Shown here: positions 9,163 through 17,008 of the stretch, one piece after another | Numbering within the stretch: the first letter of the stretch is position 1 | How the letters are laid out: each line of letters begins with the position of its first letter | NCBI RefSeq assembly: GCF_022397915.1 | Contig: NZ_JAKEUO010000007.1 | Coordinates: 167,150-231,149 of the forward strand | Source: Vibrio sp. Isolate34 | GTDB lineage: Bacteria > Pseudomonadota > Gammaproteobacteria > Enterobacterales > Vibrionaceae | DNA length: 64,000 bases | Direction: 5' to 3' | The notes under the pieces: generated by a model | The model's input: only the letters and a program-made list of their open reading frames with translations | Told to the model about the DNA's origin: nothing | Databases searched by the model: none | Translations under genes and position numbers: made by a program

Positions 9163-9597
9163 ATGTCTACATTCAACACACGTTGCCCTTCTTGCGGTGG
9201 CGTAAACCGAGTTCCTTCAGAACGAATTTCAGAAAGCCCAACTTGTGGTAAATGCAAAAACGCATTACTAGATGGCGCGCCAATCGAAGGCACATCATTG
9301 AATTTCCAATCTATTTTGAACAGTTCACAGCCTGTGGTTGTCGATTTCTGGGCAACATGGTGTAACCCATGCGTGGGCTTCGCCCCTGTGTTCAGCGACG
9401 TCGCAAAAGAGCGCTCTGGAGATGTTCGATTCGTTAAGATTGATACCGAAGCTCAGCAGCAGCTTGCGGCAATGTACCAAATCAGAAGTATTCCTACTGT
9501 GATGGTATTTAAGGACGGTAAACGTGTCGACACGATCAACGGTGCGTTACCAAAAGGTCAATTTGATCAATGGCTTAATCAAGCTTTAACTAAGTAA
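9163..9597 (+). CDS. trxC: Thioredoxin 2 (TrxC) with a variant active site
   Basis: Cytoplasmic zinc-containing thioredoxin that reduces protein disulfides, often with oxidative-stress roles. The N-terminal zinc ribbon has CPSC (Cys8, Cys11) and CGKC (Cys28, Cys31). The thioredoxin fold follows from about residue 42. The redox motif is WCNPC (Cys67, Cys70), where nearly all thioredoxins have WCGPC. The downstream cis-proline segment RSIPTVMVFKDGK is normal. Length is 144 residues, as in E. coli TrxC (139). It is divergent from the FabH-like gene. AAAGAGAAAG precedes the ATG. Confidence 0.94.
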   Translation: MSTFNTRCPSCGGVNRVPSERISESPTCGKCKNALLDGAPIEGTSLNFQSILNSSQPVVVDFWATWCNPCVGFAPVFSDVAKERSGDVRFVKIDTEAQQQLAAMYQIRSIPTVMVFKDGKRVDTINGALPKGQFDQWLNQALTK

Positions 9598-9631
9598 GTT
9601 TGTTTCGATTCTTTCAGTAATCAACAAACAA

Positions 9632-9674
9632 AATAGGTTAAGGCCCCTTAATGGATAAGGCTCCTTAACCTATT
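9632..9674. terminator. Nested hairpin between convergent trxC and GMC dehydrogenase genes
   Basis: Outer arms AATAGGTTAAGG (9632-9643) and CCTTAACCTATT (9663-9674) pair perfectly, with an inner CCTTA/TAAGG stem. There is little T tract on either strand. Its position between convergent stop codons makes a bidirectional transcription stop the simplest reading. Confidence 0.6.
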
Positions 9675-9706
9675 GTAAATCCACCTGTTATTTCTAATCT
9701 GTGTTT

Positions 9707-11374
9707 CTAACCCGTCATTTCCTGTTCTGTGCTTTCATTCGCGCCTTGCTTAATTAGACTGCCTTTCTTATCCAAGTTATATTGGCTTTTAATCTGATCA
9801 GCGACTTTCTCAGCAATCATTATGGTTGGCGCATTGGTATTGGCCCCGACTAATGTTGGCATAACCGACGCATCAATGACTCTTAAGTTGTTCAACCCAT
9901 GGACTTTAAGATCTCTATCCACCACAGCTAATGAATCACCACTAGGTCCCATTTTACAGGTTCCAACAGGATGATATTGGGTATCAGCGCGGTTACGGAT
10001 GTCTTGCTCGATAGCCTTGTCATCATTGGCATCGACAGGATAAAAAGTATTGCCACGGATATCATCGAACGCTTCGCTTTCTAGCATTTGATACTGCTTC
10101 TTCCAGCCTTTAATCATGACGTCCATGTCTTCGGGGTGACTGAAAAAAGCAGGGTCGATCTTAGGCGGATCATACGGATCGCTACTATTGAGCGTTACCG
10201 TGCCTACGCTTTTCGGGCGTAGCAAGGTGACATGGGACGTAAACCCATGACTGGTATGTATTTTTCGGGCATGGTCATCAACCACAGCAACCACAAATAC
10301 AAACTCTAGATCCGGCACGGCAATATGGTCTTCTGAACAAAGAAAACCTATCCCTTCTGCAAAATTACTGCTCATCTTGCCGCGGCGTTCTTTGTGCCAT
10401 AGCGGTAAAGCTTTGGTCATTTCAGAGGCCATATGCAGCGAAATACCAAATGTTTCACGCTTTTCACTACATTTGTACGAATGGACTAAGTCGATATGGT
10501 CTTGAAGGTTCTTGCCCACTCCAGGCAATTCATGAACCTGTTCGATGCCATGCGTCTCTAGCTCAGCTTTAGCGCCGACACCCGAGAGCAACAGCAATTG
10601 GGGGGAACCAAAGGCGCCAGCGGATAGAATGACTTCTTTGTTGCATTGGATCTGATAACGCTTGCCGTTAGAACCATACTCGACACCAACCGCCTTCTTG
10701 CCTTCAAACAAGACCTTATGTGTGGTTGCTTTAGTTACCACAGTGAGGTTGGGACGCGATAGATTCGGTGTTAAATACGCCTTGGCAGCACTACATCTTT
10801 CACCATTCAGCTGAGTCACCTGCGTCGGCATTGCACCAAACTGAGCGGCACCGTTGATGTCCTCATTGCGAGGAACACCTATCGATTCACACGCGGTTAA
10901 ATAGCGTTCCAACATTGGGCTTGGCGACCTAAGGTTTGCCACATTCAATGGACCACCTTGACCGTGATATTCATCTTGGTGGACTTCGTTATTTTCTGCT
11001 TTCTTAAAGTAAGGCAGACACGATTCATAGTTCCAGCCAACATTACCTAAGCTTTCCCAAGTGTCGTAGTCATAGCGATGTCCACGGGCGTACATCATGG
11101 CGTTGATAGAGCTAGAACCACCGAGTGTCTTACCTCTCGGTTGATAGCCCTTACGACCATTTAAACCCGGCTGTTTAACGGTCTCGAAAGCCCAGTTGTT
11201 GAGCTTGGTTGGCATCATCGCCACAACACCCACTGGAGTATGGATAAATGGGCTCGTGTCTTTGCCACCAGCTTCCAACAAACAAACGGTCGTGTTGGGA
11301 TCTTCAGACAGTCTAGAAGCCATCACACAACCTGCGGAGCCTCCGCCTACGATAATAAAGTCATAGTTATCCAT
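9707..11374 (-). CDS. GMC-family FAD dehydrogenase (choline/alcohol dehydrogenase type, AlkJ-like)
   Basis: FAD-dependent alcohol dehydrogenase of the glucose-methanol-choline family, 555 residues. The dinucleotide fold is FIIVGGGSAGCVMASRL at the N-terminus, ending in LLEAGG. GMC signature 1 is RGKTLGGSSSINAMMYARG. Signature 2 is GAFGSPQLLLLSGVG. The catalytic His lies in YHPVGTCKMG, and the conserved Asn-containing NTNAPTIMIAEK is near the end. I chose the ATG at 11374 because GGAGGC precedes it at good spacing. It overlaps the ligase stop by 8 bases. Pairing with an acyl-CoA ligase recalls the AlkJ/AlkK pair for medium-chain alcohols. Choline is less likely because no bet genes are here. 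Confidence 0.87.
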   Translation of the reverse strand: MDNYDFIIVGGGSAGCVMASRLSEDPNTTVCLLEAGGKDTSPFIHTPVGVVAMMPTKLNNWAFETVKQPGLNGRKGYQPRGKTLGGSSSINAMMYARGHRYDYDTWESLGNVGWNYESCLPYFKKAENNEVHQDEYHGQGGPLNVANLRSPSPMLERYLTACESIGVPRNEDINGAAQFGAMPTQVTQLNGERCSAAKAYLTPNLSRPNLTVVTKATTHKVLFEGKKAVGVEYGSNGKRYQIQCNKEVILSAGAFGSPQLLLLSGVGAKAELETHGIEQVHELPGVGKNLQDHIDLVHSYKCSEKRETFGISLHMASEMTKALPLWHKERRGKMSSNFAEGIGFLCSEDHIAVPDLEFVFVVAVVDDHARKIHTSHGFTSHVTLLRPKSVGTVTLNSSDPYDPPKIDPAFFSHPEDMDVMIKGWKKQYQMLESEAFDDIRGNTFYPVDANDDKAIEQDIRNRADTQYHPVGTCKMGPSGDSLAVVDRDLKVHGLNNLRVIDASVMPTLVGANTNAPTIMIAEKVADQIKSQYNLDKKGSLIKQGANESTEQEMTG

Positions 11375-12974
11375 TGATTGCCTCCGCAACTTCTAGAGGA
11401 TGCAACTCTCGCTTCAATATTTTACCTGTTGCCGTCATGGGTAACGCATTACGAATGAACACTTTACGAGGATATTTGTAATCCGCGAGTTGCTCACGAC
11501 ACCAAGCCATCAAGGCTTTGCTATCACATTGTGTATGCTCGTGAAGCACCACGTGGGCATGAATCTCTTCACCGAGCTGATCATGGTGCTCACCGACCAC
11601 CGCTACCATTTCCACATCAGGGTGACACATCAATACTTCTTCGATTTCTCTCGGATAAACGTTGTAACCGCCTCGGATGATCATGTCTTTCACACGATCA
11701 ACAATGAACAAGTTACCGTGCTCATCAACGCGCCCGATATCACCCGTTAAAAACCAACCATCTCGGATCGCTTCTGCCGTCGCTTCCGGTCGTTGATAGT
11801 AGCCTTTCATAACACTTGGGCTCTTAATGCACACTTCGCCCAATTTTCCCATTGCGACGGAGTTGCCTTGTACATCAGTAATCTTGATAAGGTGACCACA
11901 CAGCGGCTGACCAACACTGCCCGACAGACGATCACCATCAATGTGATTGAAAGTCGCGACTGGCGCCGTTTCAGATAGCCCGTATCCTTCCAATACCGGT
12001 AATTCAAAGCGAGACTCAAACTGACGAATAACCTCAAGTGGCATGGAAGCACCACCAGACACGCCAAGCCTTAAGCTATGTTTAACCTGTTCAGACCGTT
12101 TGCTTGTTTTTTCTGAACTATCAGGAGACTCTTCTCCCGCCTTTAGCAACGCGATATACATAGTAGGAACGCCAGCAAAGACACTCACTTTGTGATTAAT
12201 GATCTGATCGATCACCAGAGATGGCTCAAAGCGCGGAATCAGGACCATGGTTGAACCCGTCAACACGCTCGCGTTCATCATGACGGTTTGGCCAAAACTG
12301 TGGAACAGAGGAAGCGTAGCCATGGTCGTGTCGCTGTATTCCAATCTCATAAGATACTGTGACGACATCGCATTGGTTTGCATGTTGGTGTGTGAAAGCT
12401 CAGCGCCCTTTGGCTGGCCTGTGGTACCCGAGGTATACAGGATGACTGCGGTATCATCGCCATGACAAGCTACAGACTCATACGCATCCAAAGGCTGTGC
12501 CAGCCAATCTGCAATCGTTTCTTGATGATCATGGTTTTCTGACAGAGTGGATGTTGCGCCGCTTGGTATTGGCATATCCACGAAATGTTCGCAGTTATCT
12601 GCCTGCGCAAAACCTTTTAATCCATAGCGCCCAATGGGTAACTCTTCACTGCCCTCAAAACAAAGGTAGGCTTTCGCATCAGAGTCATTGAGGTGATAAG
12701 CGATCTCTCTGGCCTTAAACAACACGTTTAAAGGCACTACGACACAGCCCGCTTTTAGAATGCCGTAATAAGCAATGGGGAAATAAGTCACATTAGGACA
12801 CGACAGCGCAACCTTATCGCCCTTTTTTAACCCAAGTCGTTCTAAATTGGCAGCTACCTTCCCAGCAAGTTGTTCCAACTGAGCGAAGCTGACTTCATCC
12901 GTGCCCATACGCAGAGCGGCTTTAGTTGGAAACAGCGAAGCGCTGCGTTCCAAGTTAACAGCAAGATTGTGCAT
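11367..12974 (-). CDS. AMP-dependent acyl-CoA ligase (medium/long-chain, AlkK/FadD-like)
   Basis: Adenylate-forming enzyme that activates a fatty acid to its CoA thioester, 535 residues. Motifs in order: P-loop YTSGTTGQPKGAELSH, LEGYGLSETAP, GWFLTGDIG, hinge IVDRVKDMIIRGGYNVYPREIEE, and the catalytic lysine in TATGKILKREL. The start at 12974 (MHNLAVNLERSA) follows AAGGAG at good spacing; the reading frame is open further upstream but lacks a ribosome site there. It is the first gene of an operon with the GMC dehydrogenase (8-base overlap) and is divergent from an AraC regulator, the likely controller. The operon may oxidise and activate an aliphatic alcohol. No aldehyde dehydrogenase is adjacent. 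Confidence 0.88.
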   Translation of the reverse strand: MHNLAVNLERSASLFPTKAALRMGTDEVSFAQLEQLAGKVAANLERLGLKKGDKVALSCPNVTYFPIAYYGILKAGCVVVPLNVLFKAREIAYHLNDSDAKAYLCFEGSEELPIGRYGLKGFAQADNCEHFVDMPIPSGATSTLSENHDHQETIADWLAQPLDAYESVACHGDDTAVILYTSGTTGQPKGAELSHTNMQTNAMSSQYLMRLEYSDTTMATLPLFHSFGQTVMMNASVLTGSTMVLIPRFEPSLVIDQIINHKVSVFAGVPTMYIALLKAGEESPDSSEKTSKRSEQVKHSLRLGVSGGASMPLEVIRQFESRFELPVLEGYGLSETAPVATFNHIDGDRLSGSVGQPLCGHLIKITDVQGNSVAMGKLGEVCIKSPSVMKGYYQRPEATAEAIRDGWFLTGDIGRVDEHGNLFIVDRVKDMIIRGGYNVYPREIEEVLMCHPDVEMVAVVGEHHDQLGEEIHAHVVLHEHTQCDSKALMAWCREQLADYKYPRKVFIRNALPMTATGKILKRELHPLEVAEAING

Positions 12975-13068
12975 CCATGATCTCCTTATTTGGCTAGACC
13001 TAGCGGTCACATTCGCCTTAGACGTTTTAATCGTTGTAATAAGTGTTGTCTTTGTTGCTATCAGAGCC

Positions 13069-13154
13069 TGCACATTGGCGTGTAATGTAGGTAAGAGTAT
13101 TTATTGCGCAATATAGTAGGAATTGAGCAACATGTTGAGACGCTCCAATGTGCA
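13069..13154. promoter_or_regulatory. Widely spaced perfect inverted repeat in a divergent promoter region
   Basis: TGCACATTGG (13069-13078) is repeated in inverted orientation as CCAATGTGCA (13145-13154), 76 bases centre to centre, in the 388-base spacer between the ligase operon and the AraC gene. The spacing is close to a whole number of helical turns, so paired operators for the adjacent regulator are plausible. Nothing else in 12975-13362 stands out. Confidence 0.45.
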
Positions 13155-13362
13155 ACCCATCAAATTACAACATTTTGATAACATTTCTAACAGGTTTCAA
13201 AAAGACAAAAACCGGTGATATTCGGACATAGCTCAATCAGACCTTGTAAAACCTTGCATACATAAAGCAAAAGTTTGAACAAGCTTGGGAAAGTGAGAAC
13301 AAGCAACAGGCGTAAATGTTAAAAGTTCGGTTAAGATGACGATATTCAACAAGAGGCATCCT

Positions 13363-14388
13363 ATGGAATACACCGCAGTCTACGAACCCGATATGCAAGC
13401 ATTCGGTATTCTTGATCTTCAATTACTGCATCGCTATATGTCACCCGCGCTTAATATCGAAGCGTTGTTGGAAGGCAGTAACATTGATGACCTTCAGCTC
13501 AACACGCCAGACACGCACATTACTTTGGCGCAAAAGTTGGCGGTGTTTAGCAATGCACTAGCGAATACTGACGAAGGCGGTTTAGGGTTAAGAGTCGGCC
13601 AACAAGCACGGTTTAGCGACTTTGGTGTTCTAGGTTATGCAGTATTCAGTAGCGAAACGCTATTAGATGCTTTGCTGATTGGGTTTAAATATCTGAAACT
13701 TGCTGGTCCAGTACTCAGAAAAACCATGTCGGTCGAAGATAACGTTGGATACTTCAGAGCAGAACAGCTGATCGACTTAGACTCCGTGCTGCCATTTTGT
13801 TGCGAATATTGGTTCTCAGCGATTCAAAGCCTGTGTGAAGAAGTGCTGCAACAGCGCTTTCCATCACAAGTGATCCGTTTCCCTTATCCGAAGCCAGAAT
13901 ACGGTGATCTTTATACAGAAGTTTTTCGTTGCCCTGTTGAATTCAATAGTGACCGCCTCGAATGGCAATTTGATGCAACCAGCTTGTACTCGCCTCTTCC
14001 CACTGCAAATACCATCACATTGCAGATGTGTCTTAAATCATGTGACGACATGTTGGCAAAAGTCAGTTCATCCACCAGCCTTAAAGAAAAGGTCTCGCAA
14101 ATGTTGCTTGAGAGGCCAGGAAGTTATCCATCGATAGAATCAATCTCGTCAGAACTGGGGATGTCTTCCCGCACACTGCGCCGTCATCTTAAAGCAGCCG
14201 ATACCAGCTACCAGAAGATACTCGACCATGTTCGCTTTCATCTTTCGCGACACTATCTATCGTCCACCAAAATGAGCATTGAGGAAATCTCTGAGCGTGT
14301 CGGATTTTCAGATAGCGCGAACTTTCGTCATGCCTTTCGCAAATGGAGTGGAAGCTCGCCACGCCAATACCGTAAAGAAGCGGTCTAA
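13363..14388 (+). CDS. AraC-family transcriptional regulator (arabinose-binding-like N-domain)
   Basis: DNA-binding regulator of 341 residues. The N-terminal two thirds match the long AraC-type ligand domain seen in OruR-type regulators (LAVFSNALANTDEGGLGLRVGQQARF). The C-terminal AraC HTH pair covers about the last 90 residues, with SISSELGMSSRTLRRHL as the first helix-turn-helix and ISERVGFSDSANFRHAFRKW as the second, ending SPRQYRKE. The start at 13363 is preceded by AAGAGG six bases away; an upstream in-frame ATG at 13336 lacks a ribosome site. It is divergent from the ligase/GMC operon and probably activates it in response to the substrate or product. Confidence 0.87.
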   Translation: MEYTAVYEPDMQAFGILDLQLLHRYMSPALNIEALLEGSNIDDLQLNTPDTHITLAQKLAVFSNALANTDEGGLGLRVGQQARFSDFGVLGYAVFSSETLLDALLIGFKYLKLAGPVLRKTMSVEDNVGYFRAEQLIDLDSVLPFCCEYWFSAIQSLCEEVLQQRFPSQVIRFPYPKPEYGDLYTEVFRCPVEFNSDRLEWQFDATSLYSPLPTANTITLQMCLKSCDDMLAKVSSSTSLKEKVSQMLLERPGSYPSIESISSELGMSSRTLRRHLKAADTSYQKILDHVRFHLSRHYLSSTKMSIEEISERVGFSDSANFRHAFRKWSGSSPRQYRKEAV

Positions 14389-14558
14389 TAAAAAATAACG
14401 CATTCAATTAGATTCTAGTGACAATAATTAATATGTTATCGCCTTATCCATTAAACGACCGATGAACAAAGGCTTAACGGCTTTTTGACCACATAAAATC
14501 TCGTCCAATCACTAGGGCGCGTTGACCTTTCGTGGTTAAATTTTGTTCGGGTGGGAAC

Positions 14559-14680
14559 GCCTAGTCAAAAGCGTTTTAATCGCGGCGAGGGGGAAGTAGC
14601 CTAGTCATTCTAAGCAAATCCCCCTCAACAAAGAGTAAAACGCTTTTTGCGGGGGCGCCCAGCTCGAACCCTTCGGGCAG
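14559..14680 (+). ncRNA. Structured intergenic element upstream of the MFS gene (candidate leader RNA or small RNA)
   Basis: The 424-base spacer 14389-14812 has no ORF worth calling but holds nested structure. Outer arms AAAAGCGTTTTA (14567-14578) and TAAAACGCTTTT (14636-14647) enclose inner arms GAGGGGGA (14587-14594) and TCCCCCTC (14619-14626). The right outer arm ends in TTTTT, like a terminator. GCCTAGTCA occurs twice (14559-14567 and 14599-14607). A third hairpin GCCC/GGGC lies at 14657-14678. GGGGGAAGTAGC loosely recalls the start of the yybP-ykoY (Mn) riboswitch, but I cannot establish membership. It could be a leader controlling the MFS gene or an independent small RNA. Confidence 0.45.
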
Positions 14681-14812
14681 CGGTATTTTAGTTTCGTTAG
14701 TCGATAAATTTCTTTTATCTTAACGACCATTTTTATTCGTTTTACCCAATTCAGTTTCTCCCCCATAGTCGCGGAAAATTCATCGTTTCTCACACTTTCG
14801 GAGGCTCCTGCA

Positions 14813-15964
14813 TTGGACAACATCCAACCAACAACTCGCATAACCGTTCCAGTTATTGCACTGTCTTTCTACGCGATCGCTTCAGGCTACTTAATGAGCT
14901 CTTTGCCATTAATGCTGTCTGAATATGGCCTAGACAGTAATCTATCGAGTTGGTTGGCGAGTGCCTTTTACGCAGGTCTTCTAGCGGGTACGTTATTGAT
15001 TGAGCGCGCCATTGCTCGTATTGGTCATCAAGACGCATTCGTAGTGGCACTGAGCGTGTTCATTGCAACGATCCTCGTATTGCCATTGATCTCACATCAA
15101 GCGGTATGGCTATTGGCTCGTTTTGTTGCTGGTGTTGCGGTAGCGGGCATCTTCGTAATCGTTGAATCATGGCTTATGAGCGGTGACGAATCACAACGTG
15201 CTAAACGCCTAGCGATTTACATGTGTTCTCTGTACGGCGGTTCTGCAGTTGGTCAGCTAGGTATTGGTTACCTAGGTATCACTGGCGGCGTACCTTTTAT
15301 CGCGATGTTCACTCTGCTATTTGGTGCGATCATTGTGCTGATGTACGGACAAGCAACACCACCACAGATTCACGATGCTCAGTCTCTGTCTCTAAAACAG
15401 GTCAGCAAATTGAGCCACAGCGCTTTAATTGGATGTATCGTGTCTGGGCTTACACTGGGTGCTATTTACGGTTTAATGCCAGTAGAGCTTGCTCAACGTA
15501 ACATTGCGCATGAAGACATTGGTGGTTTGATGGCTTTAGTGATCATGGGGGGTATGGCTGTACAACCGATGGTGACTTGGTTATCCCACCATGTAGGTCA
15601 AGTGTTGTTAATGGCTCTGTTTTGCCTACTAGGAGTTGCAAGCATTGGCGTACTAACGATCAATCATGACTTCTACGTACTAGGCATGAGCCTGTTCGTG
15701 CTAGGCATGGCGACGTTCGCACTTTACCCAATTGCAATTAACTTGGGCTGCCGTAATTTAGATCCAAGCTACTTGGTGTCAGTGACTCAAATCATGCTGC
15801 TTTGCTACAGCATCGGTTCAGTTGCGGGTCCAATTGTGGCAGACAGTTTCATGGATTCTCAAGCAGGATTATTCACTTACCTGTTCGCGTCTCTGCTAGC
15901 GACAACGATCTACATGCTGATCGCAAGCCTTAAACGCTCTCCACTGCAAATCGCTGGCGAGTAA
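14813..15964 (+). CDS. MFS transporter, YcaD-like
   Basis: Inner-membrane major facilitator of 383 residues with about 12 hydrophobic segments. It resembles the YcaD group: SGYLMSSLPLMLSEYGL at the start, SSWLASAFYAGLLAG, and a motif-A-like loop IERAIARIGHQDA, then FVAGVAVAGIFVIVESWLMS. The substrate is unknown. The start is a TTG at 14813, with GGAGG nine bases upstream and no in-frame ATG nearby. It is preceded by a long structured spacer that may regulate it and followed by a terminator. It is monocistronic. Confidence 0.85.
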   Translation: MDNIQPTTRITVPVIALSFYAIASGYLMSSLPLMLSEYGLDSNLSSWLASAFYAGLLAGTLLIERAIARIGHQDAFVVALSVFIATILVLPLISHQAVWLLARFVAGVAVAGIFVIVESWLMSGDESQRAKRLAIYMCSLYGGSAVGQLGIGYLGITGGVPFIAMFTLLFGAIIVLMYGQATPPQIHDAQSLSLKQVSKLSHSALIGCIVSGLTLGAIYGLMPVELAQRNIAHEDIGGLMALVIMGGMAVQPMVTWLSHHVGQVLLMALFCLLGVASIGVLTINHDFYVLGMSLFVLGMATFALYPIAINLGCRNLDPSYLVSVTQIMLLCYSIGSVAGPIVADSFMDSQAGLFTYLFASLLATTIYMLIASLKRSPLQIAGE

Positions 15965-15996
15965 TCGATTCTAATCACTTAAGATTAAACGATACA

Positions 15997-16032
15997 CTGA
16001 GGGGCTCTTCATCAAAGACGATAAGTCTGAAG
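15997..16032 (+). terminator. Terminator after the MFS gene
   Basis: Imperfect hairpin GGGGCTCTTC / GAAGGAAGCGCCC followed by TTTTTT on the plus strand, just past the MFS stop codon. Confidence 0.72.
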
Positions 16033-16064
16033 GAAGCGCCCTTTTTTATTCACGAGTTTTAAAG

Positions 16065-16958
16065 TTAGCGTATCAGGCGATGACTTTTACGATATTGGCT
16101 CGGTGATAGACCAAAATGCTTCTTAAATCGATGTGAGAAGTTATATGGGTCTTTATAACCCAGACGATTGGCTATCATTGACACCGACCAATCTTGCTGC
16201 TTCAACAAACTGGTCGCTTTGTCCATTCTCAGCTGAATCAATTTGCTGCGCGGAGAAACATTAAACAGCGACTTCGTGACTCGATTTAACTGTTCTTCAC
16301 TGATAAACACACGCTCGGCCATGCCTGCTACTGTCCACGCTAAATGCAGACTGCTCTCGATTTCGTTGTATAACGCCTGAACACGTGCCGTGGTGCTGGT
16401 CGATTTAGGTTCAAACCCTGTTAACGTGCGGATGATTTCGCTCATCAGCAGCTTTCTGTAACTTGCCCTGCCACCAATTTCAAAGTGAACCAAGTTCATT
16501 AGTGACCAGATTTGTTCGCACTCGCCGAAAGGGACAATGCTCTGACCCAAGCTCGCGATATGTTGCCACTGAGGGGTATCAGGCGTTAGCATCCACGCCA
16601 TTTTCCAATAGTTGTATTGAGGATCGAGTTCAAAGCGAAATGGGGTTCCAGCAGGAAGAACCACCAGCGTGTATGGCGTAATCGCTTGTACTGAGGTTGC
16701 AGTGGTAAGGAGCCCACCCCCTTCTTGTGTAAAAATCAAAGTATGAACATTGACAGATTCACGTTCAACCCAATACGCGTCATGCAGCTTTGCCATACCA
16801 CCCATGTAGACACCACAGCTTTTCATTTCCGGGATATCTTCAACGGTTAAAAAACGTTCTTTACATTGTTCCGCGAGAAAAACATCATCTTGCCACGTTG
16901 ATTTAGGCTTCATGATATCAATGACGGATTCGCACAGGTTTTGTTGTTTTTTAAACAT
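16065..16958 (-). CDS. AraC-family transcriptional regulator
   Basis: Regulator of 297 residues with an N-terminal cupin-like ligand domain and a C-terminal AraC DNA-binding domain (about 195-297). The second HTH is well conserved: SVSMIANRLGYKDPYNFSHRFKKHFGLSPSQYRK. The first, TVAGMAERVFISEEQLNRVT, is a weaker match. It is divergent from the MATE transporter gene with only 50 bases between starts, so it likely controls that gene. An internal Met at residue 16 (MKPKSTWQDD) is an alternative start. The ligand is unknown. Confidence 0.84.
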   Translation of the reverse strand: MFKKQQNLCESVIDIMKPKSTWQDDVFLAEQCKERFLTVEDIPEMKSCGVYMGGMAKLHDAYWVERESVNVHTLIFTQEGGGLLTTATSVQAITPYTLVVLPAGTPFRFELDPQYNYWKMAWMLTPDTPQWQHIASLGQSIVPFGECEQIWSLMNLVHFEIGGRASYRKLLMSEIIRTLTGFEPKSTSTTARVQALYNEIESSLHLAWTVAGMAERVFISEEQLNRVTKSLFNVSPRSKLIQLRMDKATSLLKQQDWSVSMIANRLGYKDPYNFSHRFKKHFGLSPSQYRKSHRLIR

Positions 16959-17008
16959 GTTGTTACTTCGCTCAAATCACTATAGTTCTGCCATAAATCG
17001 GAGAGCTT

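Noticed and set aside
12975..13073. Longer N-terminus for the acyl-CoA ligase
   Set aside because: The extra 33 residues are Thr/Lys-rich without family similarity, and AAGGAG precedes the ATG at 12974.
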